DNA of 64,000 nucleotides from Rotaria macrura. Taxonomy: Eukaryota > Rotifera > Eurotatoria > Philodinida > Philodinidae. Every line of letters starts with the position of its first letter. Within the stretch, counting starts at the first letter, position 1. The stretch covers positions 71,247 through 135,246 of the forward strand of contig OENT01000129.1 in NCBI GenBank assembly GCA_900239685.1. Reading direction: 5' to 3'. The notes under the pieces were generated by a model. It was not told where the DNA came from, made no database searches, and saw only the letters and a program-made list of their open reading frames with translations. Of this stretch, positions 12,506 through 24,800 are shown piece after piece. A program made the position numbers and the translations under genes.

Positions 12506-15259
12506 TTATTCATCCGGATTTTCATTTGATTTGACTAGACGACGTGGACCACGTGATGATGGTGCCTTTGGCTTTGCGAATGTTGCTTTACCTGTAGTTG
12601 CTATTGATTCTGGATGAAGTTGTTGGTATAGATAATCATGTGTTAAATCACTTATATCACAAATTTCCAACTAAAATAATATAACGATAACAGGTTTTTA
12701 TTCTGAATACATACAATACAATACCTTTCGATCGAAAGAAATACCGAATTTTTTTTCAATCGTATCAACAACGCTCTCTTTACAACTAGCATAAACCATA
12801 CGTTGTTTTATTTTTGATCCCTGGCCAGGTACAGAATAGAGAAAAACTAAATTTTAAAAGATAATAATTGTCTTGGAGTAGATAAAAGATTTTGCTCACT
12901 GCATACATAAAGAATCGAGTGTTTCATTTTGAAAATTATGTTTAAATCTATACAAATGATATCGTCCTGCATTATTCGGCAAGCATTTTTGAATATGTTC
13001 AGGAGTTGAATGTGATTCCGAATGAGCTAGAATTATACGTTCTTGGTCATGATTGATTTCCTACAAACAAAAATTATGATAGAAAAATATTTGTTTCATT
13101 TCGTACGAAAATCGAATGTGAAGCAAGAAGTCTTTATTGTGTTTTTATACATCTTGAAACTTATTATGATTGTTCTCTATATTTTAACTATGGATTTCTT
13201 TTAACAGGATTCTATAATTGAATTTCACACTTCATGTGAATCGAATGGAAAAAACACTTGACGTTTTTTTCTTTGATAACTAATTAGTTTGATTCATATC
13301 TAACTCATGATTCGAGATTAGTAATTGGGTAGTTGGTTCTTTAGTTAGAACGTTGCTGTCAATTCTCATATATACTACGCTAATGTGAATATGAAAAACT
13401 CCAATTATATTAGTCAAGGCTAATTCGATAAATATCTATGTTGGTGTCCAATATTAAAACGAAGGCAAAGTAATGTTGAAAGTCGACCTTTTCTTCGCAG
13501 ATTGATATTGTATTCAGATGTTTATCAATGAATAATAGACACTAATGCCGGAATTCTCAATTAACAGAATAGGCTTCGTCTTACTCTAAATATCTATGTT
13601 TCTGACAAATCTTTCTACATGTTTGATATTGTTGGACAGAAACATACTTGATTACAACCAATAGGCTTTCTTTTGATAGGATATTCAAATGAATACAAGC
13701 AGAAAATATTCGTTTCAAGATGAATAAAACTATGGAAGAATGACTGTCTTTCAAATGAATTACTTCAGTCCTTCGTAAGAAAATATTGACAGCCCTGAAA
13801 ATGACATTTGAATAACTAGAATAATCAATCAATCAACTAACCATCCAACCAATCAGTGAAGGATTCGGAAAATCGTTAAAAATATTTTATAGAAACAGGT
13901 CTTTTGACGTATAAATTGTGTCTGATTTCACGAATTTGAATCTACTGATATTTAAATTAATAGAAATATTTTCCAATTCATCTAGTTCATTGAAATAGAA
14001 CACTAATCGATGTGTTATGTTGAGTTGCTACACCCATTCCATCCATCAATCTACTATTGGATGTTTATTATAAGGATGAATGTTGATAGTTGTTTTTTCT
14101 AGTAATTTCTATTTGATTACTATCAATTGTCGGACAGTATGAATTCATATAAAATTTATTCGTGGAAAAGTTTCAAGGGTGTAGGACTTCTCAAGCCTTT
14201 CGATATTTTCCCTCCATAAATCAAATTTAGGCACATCCAACTGGGATGATTTCTGCATTTGAAATCTCTGACATAAAGAAATTCGAATCGTCTTTTTCTT
14301 TACCAACTGTACATAATCGACATTATGTTTTTTAAATAGATGAATAGCTTCGACCACATTTTCATCGAATGGAAAGGTTAATCCTTGTAAAGTTTGATGT
14401 CGTGAATCTACACTAATATCAGCCGTAACCTAGAATATAGAATAATGTATTTGTAAGATTTCAATGATAATCATTGTCGAAACTAACTTCTCGTTGTTGA
14501 ATTTCAAGCATTTCTTCTTCACGCATGGTTCTCGGTGGTGGTGCAGCTTGACTACGAATATGTTGATGAAATGAATTAATAGTCATTTCATTCTAATCAA
14601 ATTACATTTAGCAAAGTTCATTTCATAATTTTATCAGTTTCATATTTACTATGGATGATGCTCGAATTTCTTGTGTTATATAAGTTAAACCGAATTCTCG
14701 TTTCAGTGTTGCCACTGTTGAAGCATACAACATTCGTTCACGAACCTAATTTGTTGAAACAAAAAAAATACAAACTTTAACTAGTTAAAATAATCAAAGA
14801 TAAATAGTATTAACTTTAGCATCATCGGGAATATAGACAATTAATAGCCAATTGTGTCCACTGATTTCACTAATCGAATCCAGACGAACAAAATAATAAG
14901 CAGGTTCATGTGCATGAATCAATGGTGGCATCATCTTATCAAAATCTATGAATAGATGATTTTCACAAAACAAAATATAGACATTGTCTCTTGTTACCTT
15001 CATTAAATGTTCGTTCAGCACCATGTTCTCCTCGTGCAACAAGCCTTTCTATACGAAACGAAAGATTTTTAGTTTGATAAAATTTAAAATAATTCAAACC
15101 ATTTTCAATAGCAACAACGACAACTCGGATATGACCATCTTTCATTTGAGCAAATTTTTCTCGAAGTGCATCATTAGCTAGATATAAATCAAACAAAGCA
15201 ATGTTCAAAGATTTTCGTTGTTTTTTCAATTCACCCGTAATGCCTGATTGATGAGACAT
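12506..15259 (-). CDS. TWF1: Twinfilin, two-ADF-H-domain actin-binding protein
   Basis: Minus-strand exons 14998-15259, 14815-14945, 14650-14745, 14488-14592, 14304-14429, 12907-13060, 12725-12846, 12506-12670 join in phase to 386 aa (animal twinfilins are about 350). Twinfilin binds G-actin and capping protein and speeds filament end disassembly. ADF-H domain 1 spans about residues 1-160 (MSHQSGITGELKKQ start, NWLLIVYIPDDAKV, VRERMLYASTVATLKREFG). ADF-H domain 2 spans about 199-335 (DYVQL-EINHDQERIILAH, AGRYHLYRFKHNF, KQRMVYASCK). The tail FAKPKAP...RGPRRLVK matches the C-terminal capping-protein/phosphoinositide-binding motif. The start ATG sits right after GTGAAG; an in-frame GTG just upstream is not needed. 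Intron 13061-14303 is unusually long (1,243 bp). Confidence 0.92.
13061..14303 (-). other. Long twinfilin intron, no internal gene recognised
   Basis: GTAAAG donor to TAG acceptor. It contains a short AATC/CCAA-type tandem run near 13826-13856 (minus or plus reading) and only spurious open frames. No transposon ends were recognised. Confidence 0.5.
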
Positions 15260-16809
15260 CTTCACGTTTTTGTTTTTTTCTATTTAATGATGATGAATGA
15301 ATAACAGAGACAACTCAAAATAAATATAGACTCATACGTCCTCCGTTTACTTTGCACGGAATATTAACCGGTTATGTTAGCTCAGCATTACATTGGTAGT
15401 TGCTGAGCCATCAACGAACGCCATCTAGGTCTATGTTTATTTTAGCAAAATACATGACTCATTCAATATTATTTTCCTTTCTTCCTCTTCTTATATAGGA
15501 TCACTTTTATTCACCAATGGAGGAATCTATCCGTTCCCATCTGTTTTGTTTCATTTTATTCCGACAAATAGATATTGTTGTTTTGATGGATGAATACTTG
15601 TATTTATTTATTACATTCTATTGAAATCGTTGGTTTTATTAATATCTCTACATGTACTCAAGGATCTGAATAACCAATAGTGAAATGAATGCAGCATAAG
15701 GTTTTCTTCATTTTATTGTTTTTGCACTCATCTGAATTTTTAACAGAATTTATTGCGTCTATAGTTATATCACGTTCGTGCGTTATTTCCCGTCTATACT
15801 AACTTGCATTCGCAAGGCAATTTTGATCTTTTTTCTTCTTCATACGAAATATTTCTTTAAATTCCTATCATATTGATGTGGGTTTTTTATTTTTCGTCCT
15901 TCTGGTTTATTTCTTCGAATATTGTATGTGTCAACCTTGGTTTCATAAGTGTAGAATCTGGAATAATATATTCTACTATCTTATTAACAACTCGTTTGTG
16001 TAGATCCTTTTATTTTCTTTCATTTATTATCTCGATGAAGTAAAGAACGAAGAGTATGACATTTTCTTCTTGACATACGATACGATAATGATCAGTTGGA
16101 GGAACTGAGGAAATAGTCTCATTCACATTCCCGTTTTCGTGAAGAAGTCTTTTGCAGTCAATCATTAACGCGCATATAAATAACAACAACAACACATCCT
16201 CTTTTCTCTCCCTTTTCAGCCTTAGCAAAAAAAAATCGTGCCTGATTATGAAAATGTACTTTTCTAACCGAAAGTGCAAAATTGAGTAGGTTTCAGTAGG
16301 AGAAAAAATATAATTCAAGATAGTCATGATTAAAAAAAAACCAAAAAAAGAAACTATCCTGTTACACATGAATGAGTCTACTTTATTGAATCACTTTCTA
16401 TGACCGATTAAAACTGCTTTTTCTCCCTCACTGTCTACTCTGTGATAGTATAAAAGAATCGGTCTTACTGTTATTTTGTTTCAATTTTCTATTTTTATTA
16501 TTGGCTTTTTATATAGTTTCTTCTTAAATATACTCCATCATCTTCATTCCTCGAATGAGTTTTTCGACATGATTACTTTGAAAAACCTCTTTCAAACATT
16601 GGACTTAAGAAAAACGAAAAGTATTTTAAAGTAGAACGAACAATAATGTTCGAGTTATCATTTCAAAAACATTTCAACCTGGAATTTATTCCCATACTGA
16701 GTGCGTACACATTCTTTTTCCTTCTATTTTATAGATTAAGGTTTGAATATAAGGATATCTATCGACTCCATTCGAATCATATTATATACGAGAAACAGAG
16801 AAAGAAAAA
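15260..16809. other. Head-to-head intergenic region, twinfilin / ALAS
   Basis: Divergent starts (twinfilin 15259 minus, ALAS 16810 plus) place two promoters in this 1.55 kb. A perfect 8-bp inverted repeat, GCTCAGCA at 15380-15387 and TGCTGAGC at 15401-15408, lies about 120 bp upstream of the twinfilin ATG. No gene seen. Confidence 0.45.
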
Positions 16810-19800
16810 ATGGCGATGCCTGTTCTTAAATGTCCATTTCTATCTCAATTAACTTTACAACAAGTTCGAGCTTCAGCTCCACATATTCTTAATGCCGGTG
16901 TTGAATCGTGTCCAATATTTAGTCAATTCGCTCGAAAAATATCAACATCGAATGTTCATGATGCTGGCAATTTATCAACAGCCAATGTGTCATCATCAAT
17001 GGCTCGTCCACTTAGTATAGACGAAATCAAGGCTGTTCATGAAAAAATGTTTGAACAGAAAACTCAACACAATGTTGCATCCAAGGCTAAACCAATCATC
17101 ACAAATGTCAAAACATCATCATTAAATAAAAGCAAACCAAATCTATATGGTGATGGTAAGATGACCGAAACAATCAATATTTTCTTTCTGTATTGATTGA
17201 TTTCTCTTGATTTCAAGTTATTATTTCCGCTGAATGTGAAGATCTTTCATGTCCATTTTTAAAATCAACACCGATTGCACTTCGACGTGTTAACATGAAT
17301 CAAGATACAATTGAAGTTAATCGAAACATAGGTATGTTCAATACTTTGAAATCAATGCATAAATTTGTTAATGTTTATCTGTGAATGCCATAGCATCACC
17401 ATTGATGTCATCAAAGATAAATCTTACGAATAAATTTGAATACGATAATTTTTTTGATGAAAAAATCGAAGCAAAAAAACGCGATAATTCGTATCGAGTT
17501 TTCAAATGTGTACAACGTAAAAGTGGTTGTTTTCCACGTGCAGAAACAAAACACAGTTTAAATGATGATTCCGATTCTCGTACAATAACTGTTTGGTGTA
17601 GTAATGATTATCTTGGTCTAGGTCAACATCCAAAATTAAAAACAGCAGTCATGTAAGTAACTAAAGAATTACATGAATTAATTGTATTCGTTCAATTGAT
17701 GAAAGTATATGATTTTTCTAAACTCAGAATAATTAATAATGAAGAAGACAGCAATCATAGATTTCGCCAACAGAATGGCGAGAAAAAGATCTTCGAAACA
17801 TTGACGTCATTTATCGAATTTGACATGCATCATCTCAAGTTCTACTTTGTGCTGTTGATATATAGCGTCACCTTCATATGCTTGTCACAGCACAAGGCAA
17901 TGAGAATCATAACGCCATCTTTTGATGTGTCAGTACTACGCATTGGCATTCATCAAATGTATGTCTTACTAGATAGAGGAAGTCGTTCTCGAGAACCTTA
18001 ACATGTTTCATGTTCGACAATCAACTATCTTATTATCGAATTCCACAAGTGAAACAGCTAGATTTTGTTGTTGATGATGTTAAACAAGCGTTAGTTATTG
18101 GGTGTAATTTTTAATTCGATGCGCTTTTTTTCATTGTCTATCTGATGACAACTCAATTAATTTATCAATCATCGACGCCATATCAGTACTTAAGTATTGT
18201 CAGAACTAATACAATTATTCAAAGCTGAGTATTTATTATTGTTAAGATCGATAAGATGTTGTCTATAGTTCTTTGCACATTTCTCGTTTGCATTCGAGTT
18301 TAACGTAATTCTTTTCTTTTTGTTCAAAAAAAAGAAACTAACTAATTCGTTTTCACAAATACAAGCTAAGCTATTCTTGTTTCTTTTACTCTTCAGTAAC
18401 TCGATTCAGTTATAATTCAACCAAAACGAAAAAGAGAAGAATAAGCCGTCATGGCCTAGTGGCTATGTTGCTTCACATCTATACCGAACCGTAAGTGCAT
18501 AGTTAATGAATAAATGTTTCGGATCACTCGTTCGGTAGTATAATGACATTTTTGCCGACATACCCACACACCTCAACTACTGTTGCATTCAAAAGTCAAG
18601 CGATTCAATACTGGAAATTTTCATCAAAATGACTTTTTGTTTAAAATTGAATCTAATTTTCGTTGTATGGAAAATGACGAGCTAATCAATGTGCCATTAG
18701 ATACAGTCTATGTTCGGAAATAGAATTTCTTCATAGAACTCAATTTTTCAACAATGCTATTCACGCACAAAAGAGAAAACATCAATAATTAACAGCAAAG
18801 ATTTTGTTAGTCTTAGTCACGAGTTTCTGATCTGATGTCAATGCATTCAAAAGAAATAATGTTTTTTTTTCTCATTAACAAGATGGAAAATAGCTTTTTA
18901 ATATGATTGACACGTTTCCTTATTATTTATCAGTGATGCAGTAACAGCGCATGGGTCTGGCTCGGGTGGTACACGTAATATCTCTGGTACAAGTCCATTA
19001 CATGAAAAGCTCGAAGAAGAATTAGCACATCTTCATCAAAAAGAATCTGCACTAATTTTTACTTCATGTTATGTTGCCAATGATACAGCATTATTTACAT
19101 TGGCTAAAGCGTTGCCGAAATGTCATATTTTATCGGACAGTGGTAATCATGCATCGATGATACAAGGTATCCGAAATAGTAATGTTCCAAAACATGTATT
19201 TCGGCATAATGATATCAATCATTTGGAACAATTACTAAAAAAAATTCCACGTCATACACCGAAAATTGTTGCTTTTGAAACAGTTCACTCGATGGATGGT
19301 ATGGCAATTTTGTTCATGTTTTTTCTTCTATTAAAAATACTTTTGTCTTTTGTTTTTCAAATCAGGTTCAATATGTGATTTGGAAGCAATGCTTGATGTT
19401 GCACATGAATATGGTTCAATAACGTTTATTGATGAAGTACATGCTGTTGGGTTGTATGGCCATAATGGAGCAGGTATAGGCGAACGGGATAATGTTCTTC
19501 ATAAAATGGATATCATATCGGGAACACTTGGTTCGTATTCAAATATTCTCAAATCGTAACGATATTATTTCTTTTATTTTCGATTACTAGGTAAAGCTTT
19601 TGGAAGTATCGGTGGTTATATTGCCGGTAATGCTAAAATGACTGATTTCATTCGAAGTTATGGTTCAGGCTTTATCTTTACAACATCAATGCCACCAACT
19701 GTTTTGTCTAGTGCTTTAGCAGCTGTTGAGGTGAGAAGCGAATATTCTAATGCAAAACGTTTTTGTCTACTAATTGTATCATATTGCTGACCTATAAATG

Positions 19801-20811
19801 AATGATATTTTTCTTCGAAAGGGCAATATCTCAATGATAAACTTTGTACTGGAAGAAATCACAGAAATATCAAGATAGGCATATCTAATCAAGAAATCTA
19901 GCGTACGAGAGCTTCAATATTAGATGGACTTTTGATATTGTCGATAGTACCCAAGAGCGGTACAAGTATTTTAATTATCATGCATGCATTGTGAATTAAA
20001 ATATTGACTCTAATATTAGTTAAACAAAAGTTCTCTAATAATTTAAGTCTTTTGTTAGTTTAAATAAGAACACTTATATGTATGCACAGTCAAAGATTCA
20101 TTGGTATAGGACTGATAGAATCTCATTGGCTACGTTAATTTTTCAAGGACAAAACCATGGAAAATAGGAGTGATTCTTCATGTTGAAAAACATTGTTAAT
20201 GAGTAGAAGAAAATAATTCTTCTTCAAATAAAACTTATCATTTGTATTCGGAAGAAAATAAACAACGCACACGTTTCATGAATCTTCAAATTAGCCATAT
20301 GATACAATAGAGATTTTCTATTGTATGATGATATTCTATATGAAAATATTTGTTTTCATAATAGATTTCCAAGAGTGATGAAGGTCGTTCATTACGTCGT
20401 AAACAACAAGAAAATGTTCGTGAATTAAGAGCGAAATTAATCGATGCTGGTCTACCAGTAATAGTAGCACCGAGTCATATCATACCGATTCATGTATGTA
20501 AAAATAAAAATAAAATTTGAATTTTCGATTGTGAATCATTAAACTTAATTTAGGTAGGTAATGCAGCATTGGCTACATTATTATGTAATCATTTGATGGA
20601 TCGTTATTCAATTTATATACAATCGATTAATTATCCAACAGTTGAACGAGGAACTGAACGGTTACGGATTGCTCCAACACCTTATCATACAAGTGAAATG
20701 ATCGATCAATTAGTTGATGCATTAACACATGTTTGGAAAGATGTTGGTCTTACGTTAAAAAATGTTGAACAACAACATCAACAATCCGTAGCTTTCAGAC
20801 AACATGCTTGA
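16810..20811 (+). CDS. ALAS: 5-aminolevulinate synthase, mitochondrial
   Basis: Exons 16810-17155, 17218-17331, 17394-17652, 18934-19298, 19366-19530, 19591-19730, 20365-20493, 20554-20811 join in phase to 591 aa (human ALAS2 587, ALAS1 640). PLP enzyme that condenses glycine and succinyl-CoA to 5-aminolevulinate, the first step of haem synthesis, in the mitochondrial matrix. Seen: [65 protein letters not shown], and SGTLGKAFG with the PLP lysine at about 418. The N-terminus is presequence-like and carries haem-regulatory Cys-Pro motifs KCPFL (Cys8), SCPIF (Cys34) and SCPFL (Cys127). The terminal domain ends [19 protein letters not shown]. An AATAAA lies at 20816-20821. Introns 17653-18933 and 19731-20364 are long. 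Confidence 0.96.
17653..18933 (+). other. Long ALAS intron with tRNA-like repeat
   Basis: A 1,281 bp intron between GTAAGT and TTATCAG. It contains a palindrome GTTCTCGAGAAC at about 17984-17995 and a tRNA-like stretch (separate entry). The open frame near 17.7-18.0 kb has no recognisable product. Confidence 0.6.
18444..18545 (+). mobile_element. tRNA-derived, SINE-like remnant
   Basis: The stretch beginning GCCGTCATGGCCTAGTGG contains a perfect pol III box A (TGGCCTAGTGG, 18452-18462) in the arrangement typical of tRNA-derived SINE heads. A degenerate box B (TTTCGGATCACT, about 18517-18528) follows roughly 65 bp later. It does not fold as an intact tRNA by eye, so a decayed SINE or tRNA pseudogene is more likely than a working tRNA gene. 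Ends and any target-site duplication were not resolved. Confidence 0.4.
19731..20364 (+). other. ALAS intron, nothing recognised
   Basis: 634 bp between GTGAGA donor and AATAG acceptor. AT-rich, no coding exon; weak inverted repeats only. Confidence 0.5.
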
Positions 20812-20815
20812 AACA

Positions 20816-20821
20816 AATAAA
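20816..20821 (+). terminator. Poly(A) signal of ALAS
   Basis: AATAAA starting five bases after the TGA stop, a very short 3' UTR if used. Downstream alternatives may exist in the following AT-rich kilobase. Confidence 0.4.
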
Positions 20822-21848
20822 AAGAAGAAAAAAATGACAACAAAAATATTTCTACACGCTCGTTTTCCTTATTTAATCATTCGTCTTAATTAGTCACTTA
20901 CAAATATCTATTCTTACTTTTTTTTTCAAAACGATTTAAGTTAAAAAGAACATACATTCATGCATATGCCTGGTATAAGGTTTTTTAGTTTATTTTTCTT
21001 TTAGTTTTATGTATTGTCCTTGCTCTAATATGAAAGCTTTTAATCACAGTTTGATTCCAGTCCTTCATTTGTTCTTAATTACTGATCTATGGCGTTTTAG
21101 GTTTTTCATAGTCATTCTTAATGCCTTGGTGTAAAAAAAAAGAAAGAAGAATCCGAACAAACTTGACTTTTTTGTTTTATTGCATCGATTTATAAGTTTT
21201 TAAAAACAAGTAAAATAACACTAAGTTAAATATCATGAAAATGAATCTACCACCAAATAAACGTACTTTGATCTTTAGAATTTTATTATCGTATCGGGGA
21301 TATTTTTGTGGAATTATTTCTAGTATCGTATATTGAGTTGAAACATGATCGTAAAATCTTAGCATGCATGAGAGAAAAAGTACGATGCTAATTAATATCA
21401 ACGATAGTTAAGCTGTTCGTCTTAAAGCAGGTATATATATATATATATACATAAGATACAATTCGAGAGAGAAGAAAAACGAACGCATCACAGACTTAGG
21501 AGTCTGTTTGTGGAATGCAGAGAATATGTGGATACCGTCGAGCATCATTTTCTGTCTATCAAAATACCATTCATGTCGAATAAAGACAAGCCGTCGATGC
21601 GAGAGAAAGTACTTTGCGAGCACGTATTTATATTATCACACAGTTCTTCTCTTCGTTTCCTTGTCTATGCATCAGATTACTCAGTTGCGCTTATTTCTCT
21701 ATATTTTTCCTTTCTATGTCACATGTCGCCAACTAATAAACGCACTTGTTTGTCCTTAGCTCTTATTTATTACACATAGTATTTTCCAGATTTGCAGAAA
21801 AAAACTGAAAGTTCTTAATTTTATGATCTATAACACATAATACTAAAC
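20822..21848. other. Intergenic region ALAS-AMPD
   Basis: No gene seen. Contains a (TA)n microsatellite at 21431-21450 and the presumed AMPD promoter. Open frames on either strand have no recognisable product. Confidence 0.4.
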
Positions 21849-24800
21849 ATGAATACTTATTCAAATGATGAAATCACATCTTTTGGCCGACAGGCATCTA
21901 TTACTAATGGCGAATGGAATCAACAAACTATTTATGATGCTCGAAATGTTCTTCAGACTCAACATTCTTCCGAAGTATCACAACAAAAAAATGAACAAAT
22001 ACCAGGAAAAAGTAAGATATATTTATAGATACATACACACGCACACACATATATATATAGATTCATCACACAATTATTTTCTTTTTTCAATTAAAATTTA
22101 TTAGTTGCAAAACCACTTGCTTATCCAAATCATATTCTTCATCCAGAAATAATTCCATCTTTTAATGAAGTTCCAGCTGAGCTTATTAAACGTCGTAATA
22201 TTCGCTTTAACGATCCATCAGCCATAGATTCATTCGAAACTGAAATACCATTAGAAATAGCGAGCTCATTACAAGATGAACTTGAACGTGCTGTGCAACA
22301 AATGTTTGATATATCTTCATTGTATATTTCTATTCGATTATGAATGTGTTTGTTTCTTTCTTTTTTGTTGTTGTTTAATATATATAGAGTAGCAAAAGAT
22401 CGGAATCATGAACAAGCACCAGCTACTGTACCGACAATTACTGAAAATAATTTATTTCAAGCTTTGTATGCTCAAGAATCATGTCCAATCATTGAAAATA
22501 GTGAATCAGATGAACATGGTCAACGACAAGCGTTACCAAGAACATCTATCTATGATAAATCAAGTTTACGTGAAGCATTTCAAAGAATAAAAATAGCTGG
22601 AGATTTCGAAGATATGTCACACATTGAAGACTTAGAAGATGCTGTTGGTCCATTACTTCGTGCCATGGTTATACGTGAAAAGTAAGATGAGATATAGTCT
22701 TTTGTGAAATACGATATCAAATGGTTGAGATTGCACTTTGGATTCATTAGAGAATCTCTGAGAAGCCATATGAAAAATCAGGACAGACACCTTGACAGAG
22801 CAAATAATAGATAAAATATTGTGTTTCACATTTTAATCCTAGAGACATGGCACTAATAGATGTTGTTTTTCTCTTTTTTTCTCTCACAGATATATGATAT
22901 TCAGCCTTCAATCATTTCCAACAACAGTTGCAAAATTTCTAACGAAAACCTTAGAACAAGAGGATCAATCACGTCGTGTATCATCAACGATTCGAGCGAA
23001 TACTGGTCTGGATCAATCACAATCACCTTTTTCATCATCTTCTTCCTCATCATCACTAATATCGAGTGTGATTCCATTCTATTTTCACAACCCGTTGCTA
23101 TGTTCTTCTAGATCACCTTGCTTTTGTCTTGACTGCCATTCACACATATCTTTTTCATTATGTTTATTTATTTGTTTGCTCGAATGTTTGCAGTGACACC
23201 TTATCTTATATTTAGAATCCAAACTAAAAACCACTTCTGGTACTACAACTAGTGGAAATACACCACTGAAACATACTATCGCATCCATAAATCCATGCAC
23301 GATACCACGACAAATAATATCAAATAATCCATCTTCGAGAAAAGATCGTAATCTGCAACAAAAAACATCTGAAGTAGAATCCGGTATTTGAAGTTTCATT
23401 CTTTTGATTTGTTGTCTGATTTTCAAATTTCAACAAAAAAAGCAGAACGGTCAACGAAAAATATGAAAGAGGTGATAGTACTCGATATGTTCTTCTTTCC
23501 GATATATACATATATATATATCCTACTAACTGATCTGTTTGCTGTGTATGTGTGGTTTGAATCGGCTTGATAATTATTCTTACATAACAAGCATAGATAT
23601 TCGATTGTTGTTGTATGCATGAATTATAATACGTTTTGTTTTCTATACAGACGAAGTTCATCCATTTCATCCGCCAGTTATTAAACGTGACGAAGCGTTT
23701 AATTTACCATTACTTGAATCAATTGATGTTTGTGTCAAACCTGTAAAAGGTATTTATCGTCTCTATGTACCAGATGATACAAAAGCATGGGTGCCAGTCG
23801 ATTATCCTGTTGTTGATCGTAATCAATTTATTGATGATTACACACTTCTGTCAGCTATGATTATGGATGGACCATTAAAATCATTCTGCTATCGTCGTTT
23901 ACAATATTTGAAATCTAAATATGAATTGCATTGTTTACTGAATGAAGTTAAAGAATGGGCAGCTATAAAATCAACGCCTCATCGAGATTTTTATAATGTA
24001 CGAAAAGTTGATACACATATACATGCAGCTTCATCAATGAATCAAAAACATTTATTACGTTTCATGAAAAAGAAAATGAAAACGTCCGGTGATATGCAGG
24101 TTTATAAAACAAAGGATGGCAAAGTCATGACATTAAAAGAAGTTTTTGATGAATTAAAAATTACAGCTTATGATTTAAGCGTTGATATGCTTGGTGTTCA
24201 TGCCGTAAGATAAAAAGAAAACTAATTATGAAATTCACAGTAAATCTTCTGACGTTGTCTTGTTTTCTCTTATTATTTTATATAGGATCGAAATACTTTT
24301 CAACGCTTTGATCGCTTTAATGCAAAATATAATCCGCTTGGTCAAAGTGCTTTGAGGTAATATATAGCACAACATGATATTGATCATAGAACTTTTGAGT
24401 ACTTCGCTTTTTCCTTATGTGTTTCAAGAATAGTTAGATACCGATCCATGGGTTCCATTGCATAGTGGGACTAGAAAAATATGTAGATCTACAGTTTCCC
24501 TACCAGGGAACGTTGTTTGGATTTGTATCGAACTACCAAAGTAGGAAAACATTAAATATCCTCCTCATCAAATTTTATTGTGTTAGTACCCTTGTAGAAT
24601 AATTAAACTATTTATCGTATGAAAAATTCTGAAATGAAAATTTTCCTTGTGAATAATGACATGTAACAGAGACGTGAGTTTCGATGCACTCATCATATTT
24701 GTTTCATTTGTTTATCAACTATAATTCATAGTTGCACATTATTTGGCAAGTCTTGATTACAGTTTCCAGAAGAAAAGACAACTCATTTCATCAATGCCGT

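Noticed and set aside
17696..18001. 101-codon open frame in the ALAS intron as a nested gene
   Set aside because: No recognisable family, and it crosses the intron with no start context; likely chance or decayed repeat.
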